Of a DNA stretch of 64,000 bases, positions 52,101 to 59,842 are shown piece after piece. Both the position numbers and the translations under genes were made by a program. The notes below the pieces were generated by a model, which did not search any database, was not told where the DNA came from, and worked only from the letters and a program-made list of their open reading frames with translations. How positions within the stretch are numbered: position 1 is the first letter of the stretch; the number at the start of each line of letters is the position of its first letter. Origin of the DNA: an uncultured Fibrobacter sp. (GTDB lineage: Bacteria; Fibrobacterota; Fibrobacteria; Fibrobacterales; Fibrobacteraceae); assembly GCA_934691725.1 (NCBI GenBank), contig CAKUTF010000007.1:33827-97826 (forward strand), written 5' to 3'.

Positions 52101-54949
52101 TTCAAAAACCCATACTTATACACTTTTTCCGCAATCCGCGCGCCGAGCGTTTTCATCTTCTCGCGCAGGCTTGTGATTAGCTCCGTGTAGCGCGCGTCGC
52201 CGGAAGCCGCGTTCATCTTGCCGCCCGAGTTTGTGCCTTGAAAATACTTTCGGATGTCATAAAAGGAAGCGTCTGCAATTGCGTCAGGCATGGAGTGGTA
52301 GTATTTCCAAAGCTCAAGCCCTGCGTCGTAAACCGAGCGTGCTTCAGAGGATAAAAAGGATAGGGGACGAAACGGGATGTGTGAAGAGGGACAAGGGGAG
52401 TGGGTAGCGGTCAGCGTTTCTGAAGAGCTATTATCAGTGCGCGGAGCAGCGCGCCTGTCTTCTCTATCTGCGCCATTATCGAGCTGTGTGTCTCCTCGCT
52501 GATGAAGTTCTGCCGCAGCGAGATTATCACCTGGGTTTCCAGCTCCGTCAGCGAGCCGTGCGCTATCGACAGAAACCTCAGATACTCGCCCCTCATTCTC
52601 CTGCTGTTGCCCTCCGCAATGTTCGACGGGACCGACACCGCCGACCTTCTCATCTGCGAGACAAGTCCGTAAATCTCTTCCTTTGGAAAATCCTTTGTCG
52701 CCTTGTAAACCGAATCCACCAAGTCCATCGCGCTTTTCCACGCGTTCAAATCCCTGTAAGTCGTCATCAGTTCCTCCGTTCGCAAATAAATCGTTTCCGG
52801 TTCTTTCCCACATACCGTTTCCCTTGTCCCGTGTCCCGCCTAGCGTGTCCCGCTTCCCATTCAAAAACTCCGACATAAACTTTGAGCGGAAAGTTTTCTT
52901 GCAGCCAACCTGCTCGCGCGTGAACGGAATCCAGTGGTTAATTGAGAGGGAAGAGGTATGAGGGACAGGGGAAGCGGTTGCGGCGGCGGTGGCTGAGCCT
53001 GCCGAAGCCGAGCCTGCCTGTGCGGAAATGCGGTTTTGTCCGTGGAACAGCGTGTAGATTAGGCAGTCTGTCTGAAATTCCAAGTCCTGCTTCCAGCCGT
53101 CATTCGGATAAAGGAACTGGTCGCGGTCGTTTAGCCAAGTTGCTTCAATGCAAAGTCTAACCGCAAAAGCTACTGAAATGCCGATGAAATTTCTTTTTGT
53201 AATTTCATGCGTCCGTCGTTGCAGAATGTCATTACTTGAGGGCGAACTTGTTATAAAACTTCCGTTTTGATTTTGAAAATCGGAACAAGTTGTTCTAAAA
53301 TATCCGATTGGAAATTGTCCTTTAACATTGTCGAACGAATTTCCAGGAACGACAAAAAGTTTTTCAAGCTTCGCTTGGAATGCGGAGCGGAATTTTGCAA
53401 AATTGGGAGCGCAAAGCGCTTTCAATGTTGCAAATTGTCCCAATTTGCAACATTGAATTTCTTCGTAAATCCGAATCAGAAATTGTGCGAAAAGTTCATT
53501 TATTCCGCTGCCAATCAAGGCAGAGTATTTTTCGAACACCTTGTTTTCTCGTGCGACTTTATCTTTATTTTTTATATCTTCGTTGCCTATTGCCTTTTTA
53601 TTTCCTGCTTCCGCATACGGCGGATTGATGTAAATCACGAGCCTCTTCCGCTTTTCCTCATTCTTCAGAATCTCCGCCAGCTCCGCCGGAATCTTTCCGC
53701 TTTCCTCATCCCTTTCATCGTGTCCCTCTTCCCGAGTCCCTTGTCCCTCGAACGAATCATTCAAAAAATCAAACTGGAAAACGTGGTTCTCCGGCATGTT
53801 CCAGCCGCCTGTGATTCGGTCCATCATCACGTCCACGTCCTGCTTGTCGAGCGTGCTTGCCCACACGTTGTCGTAGTTCGTAAGTCCGTTCAGAAGGTTT
53901 CCCGTTCCGGCGCAGCAGTCCCAGATGTAGTATTCGTCCTGCCAGGTCTCGCCTAGGACTTCCGCCAGGTATTCCTGCGACTTCTGCACCCAAATCTGCG
54001 GAGTAAAGAAGCTGCCCTTGCGCTCTCGGATGTCCTGCGGAACGAGAAGGTCGCGCCTGGCGATGATGTAGTCCCAGTATTCCTCTTTCGGCGGACGCGC
54101 GTAGATGCTCCAGAATTCCTTGTGGGCTTTCTGCCGGTCGGAAAATCCCACGCTCATCGAAGTCTCAAACCCCAGCTCGTCGATTCTCTTGGCAAGCTCG
54201 TACCGCGTGTTTTTGAGCACCACGTAAAGGGAATCCTTGAGGCTCTCGCCGTTTTGTGAAAGCAGGTCGGCAAGGAAAAAGTCCGCGCTGATGATTCCCG
54301 CCTTTTTCGCGCGCTCCCAGTCCACCTTGATTGCGGGCTTTACGCTCTCGCTCCATTTCTGGAAGACGAACGTGAAGTTGTTCTTGGTGACGGAGATTTT
54401 CTCGGAGGCTTCCTTTCCGGCCTTGAAGTTCAGCCGGATAAATTCCTTTAGCTCCGCGCTTTGCGATTCAAAGCGGAAGAGAACCGAGTTTTCCTTTAAG
54501 AGATTTTCGCACAGCGAGTGAAGCTGCCTGAATTCCTTTGTGTCGTGGTTGGACGGCGTAACGTTCCAGTTGAAGTCGTTCTGGTAGAAGACGGACTGGA
54601 TGTCGTGGTAGTTGATGAACGCGAACTTTTCCGCGTCGAACGCACCGATGAACTTCGGCGGAAGGTATTTTTCAAACGTCTTTTCCTTTCCAATCGTGAG
54701 AATAAGCTGCACGAAGCTCTCGTAGATGTCGTGGCCCTTTCCCTGCTTGGCTTCCGCCCACAGAAGCGACTTGAGGTCGTCGTTCTCGAACTCCTCGAAA
54801 AGCGAGACCGAGCCTTTCTCCGTAACGTGCTTTGCAATCACAAAGTCGATGTTTCCAATCTGCGTGTACTTGTAGTTCTGAAAAAAATCCTCGCGGATTT
54901 TCGATTTTAAAGGTTCTTCCTTCATGCGGCGGTAATCTTCGTAAGGCAT
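52097..54949 (-). CDS. Type IIG restriction enzyme/N6-adenine methyltransferase with in-frame insertions
   Basis: A 950-residue protein. The N-terminus has a probable PD-(D/E)xK nuclease core (Asp35, then WAEAK with Glu66 and Lys68). The methyltransferase has motif I DCCAGTGNLLNGL near residue 348 and motif IV INPPYAE near 452. FPIGYF and a target-recognition region follow. Three segments look foreign to the family: EGQGTREEGHDERDEE (about 400-420), a small-residue Ala/Ser stretch (about 643-670), and about 165 residues (about 697-861) that are the out-of-frame reading of a four-helix-bundle gene. After it the family sequence resumes (LSFLSSEARSVYDAGLELWK). The frame stays open throughout, so the enzyme may still be made, but activity is doubtful. 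Confidence 0.78.
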   Translation of the reverse strand: MPYEDYRRMKEEPLKSKIREDFFQNYKYTQIGNIDFVIAKHVTEKGSVSLFEEFENDDLKSLLWAEAKQGKGHDIYESFVQLILTIGKEKTFEKYLPPKFIGAFDAEKFAFINYHDIQSVFYQNDFNWNVTPSNHDTKEFRQLHSLCENLLKENSVLFRFESQSAELKEFIRLNFKAGKEASEKISVTKNNFTFVFQKWSESVKPAIKVDWERAKKAGIISADFFLADLLSQNGESLKDSLYVVLKNTRYELAKRIDELGFETSMSVGFSDRQKAHKEFWSIYARPPKEEYWDYIIARRDLLVPQDIRERKGSFFTPQIWVQKSQEYLAEVLGETWQDEYYIWDCCAGTGNLLNGLTNYDNVWASTLDKQDVDVMMDRITGGWNMPENHVFQFDFLNDSFEGQGTREEGHDERDEESGKIPAELAEILKNEEKRKRLVIYINPPYAEAGNKKAIGNEDIKNKDKVARENKVFEKYSALIGSGINELFAQFLIRIYEEIQCCKLGQFATLKALCAPNFAKFRSAFQAKLEKLFVVPGNSFDNVKGQFPIGYFRTTCSDFQNQNGSFITSSPSSNDILQRRTHEITKRNFIGISVAFAVRLCIEATWLNDRDQFLYPNDGWKQDLEFQTDCLIYTLFHGQNRISAQAGSASAGSATAAATASPVPHTSSLSINHWIPFTREQVGCKKTFRSKFMSEFLNGKRDTLGGTRDKGNGMWERTGNDLFANGGTDDDLQGFERVEKRDGLGGFGLQGDKGFSKGRDLRTCLADEKVGGVGPVEHCGGQQQENEGRVSEVSVDSARLADGAGNPGDNLAAAELHQRGDTQLDNGADREDRRAAPRTDNSSSETLTATHSPCPSSHIPFRPLSFLSSEARSVYDAGLELWKYYHSMPDAIADASFYDIRKYFQGTNSGGKMNAASGDARYTELITSLREKMKTLGARIAEKVYKYGFLK
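52365..52858 (-). mobile_element. Inserted element carrying a four-helix-bundle (S23/IVS-like) gene
   Basis: About 494 bp that interrupts the type IIG gene. It contains a complete four-helix-bundle gene with its own ribosome-binding site. Near the two ends are purine-rich sequences in inverted orientation (GGGACAAGGGG near 52388, CCCTTGTCCC near 52821). Similar S23-type genes are known inside 23S rRNA intervening sequences. Its length and lack of stops keep the host frame open. The limits are approximate, set by where the host protein ceases to look like its family. Confidence 0.65.
52411..52767 (-). CDS. Four-helix-bundle protein (TIGR02436/S23-type) inside the type IIG gene
   Basis: A 118-residue protein with the family pattern YRDLNAWKSAMDLVDSVYK, then FPKEEIYGLVSQMRRSAVSV, PSNIAEG and FLSIAHGSLTELETQV. 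It is read on the same strand as its host gene but in another frame. GGAGG lies 5 nt before the ATG at 52767, so internal initiation is likely. Members are found in 23S rRNA intervening sequences and, in a distant branch (Avd), next to diversity-generating retroelements; no reverse transcriptase is present here. The molecular function is unknown. Confidence 0.88.
   Translation of the reverse strand: MTTYRDLNAWKSAMDLVDSVYKATKDFPKEEIYGLVSQMRRSAVSVPSNIAEGNSRRMRGEYLRFLSIAHGSLTELETQVIISLRQNFISEETHSSIMAQIEKTGALLRALIIALQKR
53421..53457. repeat. Perfect 16-bp inverted repeat inside the type IIG gene
   Basis: TTCAATGTTGCAAATT (53421-53436) and AATTTGCAACATTGAA (53442-53457), spacer GTCCC. It codes for part of a family-typical segment, so it need not be an insertion. 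No other copy was noticed. Confidence 0.85.
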
Positions 54950-55013
54950 AAGGAGAATGTAATAATTTGACGGATTTTGACAGGAGCGGTTTGCGGATTG
55001 TTATCTTTGCGGA

Positions 55014-55136
55014 ATGTTTGAAATGATTGAGATAAAGATGAGTCCGATATTTAAATCCCTATTTTTTATCGCGTTCTTTTTTGAAATATCTCTTGCTGAA
55101 ATGGGAATTTTCTCCGACTGTCATTATCGGGCGTGA
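55014..55136 (+). pseudogene. Possible 40-residue gene remnant running into a dispersed repeat
   Basis: ATG at 55014 opens a frame with a hydrophobic segment (SPIFKSLFFIAFFFEISLA) that then enters the repeat at 55119 and stops within it. TTGACA (54977-54982) and TATCTT (55002-55007) lie upstream, with a long 19-nt spacer, and the ATG is 6 nt after the -10 box. This looks like the head of an exported-protein gene cut by a repeat insertion. Weak support. Confidence 0.3.
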
Positions 55137-55261
55137 CCCTTGTCATTGTCGGGCTTGACCCGATAATCTAGATTCCCGTGTCGGAGCACGGGAATGACAT
55201 CATGGCGAGCCGGGAAATGACTGTGCACTTGTCATTGCCGGGCATAGACCTGGCAATCCCC
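55119..55261. repeat. Cluster of dispersed palindromic repeats upstream of the GIY-YIG gene
   Basis: Units TGTCATTATCGGGCGTGACC, TGTCATTGTCGGGCTTGACC with CGATAAT, ATTCCCGTG-tcggag-CACGGGAAT (55172-55195) and TGTCATTGCCGGGCATAGAC follow each other, ending 19 nt before the gene start. The 330-nt gap between the type IIG gene and the GIY-YIG gene is mostly this cluster. Confidence 0.85.
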
Positions 55262-55280
55262 TTTTTTATACTTTCAAATT

Positions 55281-55568
55281 GTGAAAAAATATTACACATA
55301 CATTCTCGCCAACAAAACAAATTCTGTCCTTTACATCGGCGTTACCAACAATCTTGAACGGCGTGTTTACGAACATAAAAACAAAGCGTATCCGGGATTC
55401 ACGGAACGATATAACGTATCAAAACTCGTTTGGTATGAGGAACATTCCGATATAAAAGTCGCAATTCAAAGGGAAAAGAATCTAAAAAAATGGAACCGCT
55501 CTTGGAAAAACAAACTAATAGAAAAAGAAAATCCCGGCTATAAAGATTTAAGTTCCGACTGGACTTGA
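55281..55568 (+). CDS. GIY-YIG nuclease-domain protein
   Basis: A 95-residue single-domain GIY-YIG protein. The motif is split as YTYILANK and LYIGVTNNLERRVYEHK (the YIG tyrosine is Tyr18 and the catalytic arginine block follows); the C-terminal half KLVWYEEHSDIKVAIQREK is typical of the UPF0213-like group. The start is a GTG at 55281. It is bracketed by the same palindromic unit on both sides (55172-55195 and 55570-55593), the right one beginning 2 nt after its stop. Confidence 0.88.
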   Translation: MKKYYTYILANKTNSVLYIGVTNNLERRVYEHKNKAYPGFTERYNVSKLVWYEEHSDIKVAIQREKNLKKWNRSWKNKLIEKENPGYKDLSSDWT

Positions 55569-55598
55569 GATTCCCGTGTCGGAGCACGGGAATGACAG
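55569..55598. repeat. Dispersed palindromic repeat downstream of the GIY-YIG gene
   Basis: GAGATTCCCGTGTCGGAGCA and CGGGAATGACA; a 9-bp stem (ATTCCCGTG / CACGGGAAT) with loop TCGGAG. Identical core to the units at 51987-52010 and 55172-55195. Confidence 0.85.
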
Positions 55599-55623
55599 AA
55601 GAACGGACTTGCGGAAACGACTT

Positions 55624-57042
55624 TTACCGGAACTTCCCGAAAAAGCGTTTCGTTTCGCGCATCACGATGCCGCTCAAAAGAATCAGAGCGACCAGGTTCG
55701 GGAAAGCCATCAGGCCGTTGAAAATGTCCGCGCATGTCCAGACCGCGCTCACGGTGAGGTACGGTCCGATAAAGACGGCTAACACGTAGAGCCAGCGGAA
55801 GACGAGTTTCGGTGTGCGGCCCCTGCCCACGAGGTATTGCAGGCACTTTTCGGAATAGTATGCCCAGCCGAGAATCGTCGTGAACGCGAAGAAGACGAGC
55901 GAAACGGTGAGGATGTAGGGGGCGACTGTGCTTCCGATTGGTAAGAACGCAAAACCGCGGCGGAACGCTTCCATCGTGATGTTTACGCCTTCGAGGCCGA
56001 GACTCGGGTCCCACGCTCCGGTGATGACAATCGAAAGCCCGGTCATCGTGCAGATGATAATCGTGTCGAAAAATGTTCCCGTCATGCAGACAAGTCCCTG
56101 GCGGACCGGTTCCTTGGTCTTTGCGGCAGCCGCTGCGATCGGTGCGGAACCGAGGCCCGCTTCGTTCGAGAAGATGCCGCGGGCGATACCCTTTTGCATC
56201 GCGATGAAGATGGAGCCTACGACGCCGCCCGTGACCGCGGACGGGTTGAATGCCGCGCGGACAATCGTTTCGATGGCTTCTGAAATATGCGAGAAGTTGA
56301 GGAGCAGGAAAAATCCGCAGATGAGGACATAGAAAACCGCCATGAAGGGGACGACGATCGTCGCGACTTTCGCGATCCGCTTGAGACCGCCGATGATGAC
56401 GAAGGCGACGCACAGCGTGACGCAGAGACCGGTAATCGCTGTCGCATAGGAAATGGAAGAGCCTCCGAAGCGGAAGAGTTCCGCGGACGGAATAACCGTG
56501 TTCACCGCGGACGTGATGCCGTTTACCTGCGTGATGGTTCCGATGCCGAGAAGCCCGGCGAGCGTCCCGAAGATAGCGAAGAGGACCGCTAGCCACTTGA
56601 AGTTCAGGCCGAAACGCTCCTTGATGCCGTGCTCGATGTAGTAGAACGGTCCGCCGAGGATTTTTCCGTCGGGGCTTACCGTCCGGTATTTGACCGCGAG
56701 AACGCCTTCGGCGTATTTCGTCGCCATGCCGAGAAACGCGGCGATTTCCATCCAGAAGAGGGCGCCCGGTCCGCCTGTCCCGATGGCTGTTGCGACGCCC
56801 ACGATGTTGCCCGTCCCGATGGTCGCCGCTAGCGCCGTGCAGAGCGCGCCGAAGCTCGAAACTTCGCCTTCGCCGTCCTTCTCGTTGTGGATGACGTAGC
56901 GGAGCGCGTTGTGCAGGTTCATCACCTGGAGGCACCCGAGGCGAATCGTCAGCACGAACCCGACTAGCAAAATGAAAACGATGAGCGGAATGCCCCAGAC
57001 GATGCTGTCTGCGGAATCGAGAATCTGGTTGATTGCTTCCAC
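55624..57042 (-). CDS. AGCS-family sodium:alanine/glycine symporter
   Basis: A 472-residue membrane transporter with about eleven spans. The family signature lies in AATIGTGNIVGVATAIGTGGPGALFWMEI (read in two parts near residues 72-100), followed by ATKYAEGVLAVKYR, and the later NEAGLGSAPIAAAAAKT. It imports alanine or glycine with sodium (or protons). It is a separate unit upstream of nothing obvious; the next minus-strand gene, lgt, ends 18 nt before its start. Confidence 0.92.
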   Translation of the reverse strand: MEAINQILDSADSIVWGIPLIVFILLVGFVLTIRLGCLQVMNLHNALRYVIHNEKDGEGEVSSFGALCTALAATIGTGNIVGVATAIGTGGPGALFWMEIAAFLGMATKYAEGVLAVKYRTVSPDGKILGGPFYYIEHGIKERFGLNFKWLAVLFAIFGTLAGLLGIGTITQVNGITSAVNTVIPSAELFRFGGSSISYATAITGLCVTLCVAFVIIGGLKRIAKVATIVVPFMAVFYVLICGFFLLLNFSHISEAIETIVRAAFNPSAVTGGVVGSIFIAMQKGIARGIFSNEAGLGSAPIAAAAAKTKEPVRQGLVCMTGTFFDTIIICTMTGLSIVITGAWDPSLGLEGVNITMEAFRRGFAFLPIGSTVAPYILTVSLVFFAFTTILGWAYYSEKCLQYLVGRGRTPKLVFRWLYVLAVFIGPYLTVSAVWTCADIFNGLMAFPNLVALILLSGIVMRETKRFFGKFR

Positions 57043-57060
57043 GGTGTTACCTTTGAGCGT

Positions 57061-57948
57061 TTAAGGATTGGGCGCGTCAAATTTAGAATTTTTATCAGCC
57101 GAATTTCGGATCTCCCGGCGGCGTTCCCAGACGAAGAGCGCAATTCCGAGAAGGACCATGAGAATGCAGAGCGATTGTCCGCGGCTCATGCCGAAAAGGT
57201 CGTTGCGCCCGAGAAAATTGTCCGGGTGGCGGAAAAACTCGATGAAGAAGCGGAACGTGCCGTAGCCCATGAGATAGAGCGGGAGCATCTGCTTTTTAAA
57301 AGTCTTGTAGCGGCTGAGGGTGAAGAGGACGGCAAAGAGGACGATGCCTTCGAAAAACATTTCGTAGAGCTGCGACGGATGGCGGAGCTGCAGGTCGTGG
57401 GCGAGCGGAAAGAGCATCCCGATGGGGCTCGTGGTCACTTCGCCGTAGAGTTCGCCGTTTACGAAGTTTCCCCAGCGCCCCCAGCTGTAGCCGAGCGGAA
57501 CCGCTAGGAACCCGAGGTTGAGCGTGTCCCAGACCGGGAGCCTGTTGCGCTTCATCCCGATGATTCCGAAGAGAATCGCCCCGATGAGCCCCCCGTGATA
57601 CGACATCCCGGAAATCCCGACAAAGTAAAATCCCTGCTCCGCGCTGTAGCGGAAAGGCGCGACAATTTCGAGCGGGTTCGCGAGGTAGTGCGACGGGTTG
57701 TAGAAGAGGACGTAGCCGAGTCTCGCGCCGATGAGGATGCCCGCGATGACCCAGGTGACGAAACTGTCCATCTGCTGTTTCTTGATGCCGATATTCTGCT
57801 TGACGTTCATCTTCCAGATGAGGGCGTAGCAGGTGACGAACGCGAAGAGGTACATGAGGCCGTACCAGTGCACGGGAAAGCTTCCGAGGTGTATCGCTAT
57901 TCCGTCGAAGTATGTCGGGATAAGATTCCACCAGCTGTAATTCGGCAT
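57061..57948 (-). CDS. lgt: Prolipoprotein diacylglyceryl transferase
   Basis: A 295-residue membrane enzyme that adds diacylglycerol to the lipobox cysteine of prolipoproteins. The Lgt signature GRWGNFVNGELYGE is present, together with HGGLIGAILFG and MSYHGGL. Seven membrane spans are expected. Its start overlaps the stop of the transpeptidase gene by one base (TAATG). Several predicted lipoproteins in this window depend on it. Confidence 0.95.
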   Translation of the reverse strand: MPNYSWWNLIPTYFDGIAIHLGSFPVHWYGLMYLFAFVTCYALIWKMNVKQNIGIKKQQMDSFVTWVIAGILIGARLGYVLFYNPSHYLANPLEIVAPFRYSAEQGFYFVGISGMSYHGGLIGAILFGIIGMKRNRLPVWDTLNLGFLAVPLGYSWGRWGNFVNGELYGEVTTSPIGMLFPLAHDLQLRHPSQLYEMFFEGIVLFAVLFTLSRYKTFKKQMLPLYLMGYGTFRFFIEFFRHPDNFLGRNDLFGMSRGQSLCILMVLLGIALFVWERRREIRNSADKNSKFDAPNP

Positions 57949-59177
57949 TATTTCTCCTTTGCCCAGTAATTGATGAGAAGGGCGGCGATTTGGGTCGATG
58001 TCTGCGTGCGCATCTCTCCGTGTACCTGCATCACGACGATGACAATCGCCTTGTCGGGGTTCGTCTTACTTTGTGCGAAACCCATGAACCAGTCGTAGCG
58101 TCCTTTGGGGCTTTCCCCGTCGAGCGAACCCGTCTTTCCGCCGATGTCTAGGTCCGCGAAGAATTTCCGCGAAATGTTCCGCGTACTCATCTGCTTTCTT
58201 GCAGTCCCGACGGTCGCTGTCGAAATCATCGAAAGGCGAAGCCCCAGGTAGGCGTTTTCCGAAAACTTTTCCCCGTCGAGCTTCACGGGACTTTTGGGCG
58301 CGTGTCCCGCGGCTCCGTTCCTTTCCCACGGGATTTCGAACGGCTTCTTCCGGAGGATGGCCCGGACGATTCCTGCGGCCTGGAGCGGGGAAAGCGTCAC
58401 GTCCTGCGTAAATCCGCTGGCGACTTCCGCGAGCGCGTAGCCGGAATCGGGCGGAGCGTATCGGCTTTTTTCCGGGACGTTTCCGGGGAAGTTCCGGTTG
58501 AACCCGAGTTTCCCTGCCGCATCTTTCAGCCTTTTGGCTCCGACGTTCATGCCGACGAGCGCTATCGGCGGGTTGTAGGACTTGGCGAACGCTTCGTGAA
58601 CCGGCACGACCGGTCCGCGGTAGTTTTCGGGAATTTCCAGCTGCTTTCGGTAGAGCGTGTGCGCGCGACCGATCATCGGGATTTCGGAGTGCGTCGCGTA
58701 TCGCTTCGAATCGAAGGCCGCCGCGATGGTGACCGTTTTCGAAAGGCTCGCCGCGGGAAACGTCGCCCGGGAGAGGTAATCCGGTTCGGTCTGCACCGCG
58801 TCTTCCTTGCGCTCGCCCCAGGCGACAATTTCGTTTGTCCTAGGATCGACGGCGAGGTAGAGAGCGTCCTTAGGGCGGTAGCGACGGAGGAACGTGTCCA
58901 TCAGATGCGCAAGCCCCGTATCCCTTTGGGCATAGACATGTTCGAGATTGATTTCCCTGACGGCGTTCCCGAGAAAAGGCGCGCTTGCGGAATCGGAAAG
59001 TTCTCTTTCGGGTAGGTTTTCGTTTTGCGTTTCGGCAAAGCGTCCGTCAAAGTTTTCCTTGTCGGAATCCCGGAGCGCGCAGCGCCCGCACTGGATGATT
59101 CCGGCAAGGGCGAGGACAAGAAGCACTGCCCGGTTGAATAGGCGCCATTTGCGAGGCAGTGGTTTTGGAAAAGTCAT
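57948..59177 (-). CDS. Penicillin-binding transpeptidase-domain protein
   Basis: A 409-residue protein with one N-terminal membrane anchor (about residues 15-30) and a serine transpeptidase domain: SLSK (Ser144, Lys147), SYN (200-202) and KTG in GGKTGSLDG. There is no glycosyltransferase domain and the part before the transpeptidase is short, so it is a small class B-type or stand-alone transpeptidase. It overlaps orn upstream (4 nt) and lgt downstream (1 nt), so orn-PBP-lgt is one operon. Confidence 0.85.
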   Translation of the reverse strand: MTFPKPLPRKWRLFNRAVLLVLALAGIIQCGRCALRDSDKENFDGRFAETQNENLPERELSDSASAPFLGNAVREINLEHVYAQRDTGLAHLMDTFLRRYRPKDALYLAVDPRTNEIVAWGERKEDAVQTEPDYLSRATFPAASLSKTVTIAAAFDSKRYATHSEIPMIGRAHTLYRKQLEIPENYRGPVVPVHEAFAKSYNPPIALVGMNVGAKRLKDAAGKLGFNRNFPGNVPEKSRYAPPDSGYALAEVASGFTQDVTLSPLQAAGIVRAILRKKPFEIPWERNGAAGHAPKSPVKLDGEKFSENAYLGLRLSMISTATVGTARKQMSTRNISRKFFADLDIGGKTGSLDGESPKGRYDWFMGFAQSKTNPDKAIVIVVMQVHGEMRTQTSTQIAALLINYWAKEK

Positions 59178-59752
59178 TCTTTCGGCGCGAGGTGGAAGAT
59201 GGTCTTGCGGTAGTACTCAAGCTCTGCGATGCTTTCCCGGATGTCGTCTAGCGCCTGGTGGCGTTCTTCCTTCTTGAATTCGGAAAGGTCCGGAAACCAG
59301 CGGAACGCAAGCTCCTTGATGGAGGAAACATCGATGTTCCGGTAGTTGAGCCAGCCCGAAATTTTTGGCATATACTTGTAGAGAAAACGCCTGTCCTGCG
59401 TGATGGAATTTCCGCAGAGGAGGTTTCCGCTGTGCTCCCTGTCGTGCTTCACGGTGAACTGCTTGATGAACTTGAGCGTGACGTCTTCCGCGTCGGCGAG
59501 GCTGTAGGGAGAGTGCCTGACCCGGGAAATCAGCCCGCTCTGCGTATGGTGCCGCGTATTCCAGTCGTCCATGCTGTTCAGGACGTTTTCCGGCTGGCGG
59601 ATGGCGATGACCGGGCCTTCGCCGAGGACTTTCAGGTTCGGGTCCGTCACGATTGTCGCAATCTCGAGGATGACGTCGCGTTCCGGGTCGAGACCGGACA
59701 TTTCCAGATCCATCCAGACCAAATTGGGAGCGGTTCTGTTTTGAATACTCAT
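59174..59752 (-). CDS. orn: Oligoribonuclease
   Basis: A 192-residue DEDDh 3'-5' exonuclease that degrades 2-5 nt RNA fragments and pGpG. It opens LVWMDLEMSGLDPERDVILE (first Asp/Glu pair), has NSITQDRRFLYKYMP and ends with HQALDDIRESIAELEYYR (catalytic His/Asp). A TAAATT box is 9 nt before the ATG. First gene of the orn-PBP-lgt operon. Confidence 0.95.
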   Translation of the reverse strand: MSIQNRTAPNLVWMDLEMSGLDPERDVILEIATIVTDPNLKVLGEGPVIAIRQPENVLNSMDDWNTRHHTQSGLISRVRHSPYSLADAEDVTLKFIKQFTVKHDREHSGNLLCGNSITQDRRFLYKYMPKISGWLNYRNIDVSSIKELAFRWFPDLSEFKKEERHQALDDIRESIAELEYYRKTIFHLAPKE

Positions 59753-59842
59753 TTAATTCCAAATTTATAAATTTATGGTGTTGCCTTGAAAATCCGGTCG
59801 TCTTTCGGGACGGCCCGTCACCCAAAACAAAAGGAATTGAAA

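Noticed and set aside
52411..52767. Avd protein of a diversity-generating retroelement
   Set aside because: No reverse transcriptase, template repeat or variable repeat was seen; the sequence fits the S23/TIGR02436 group better.
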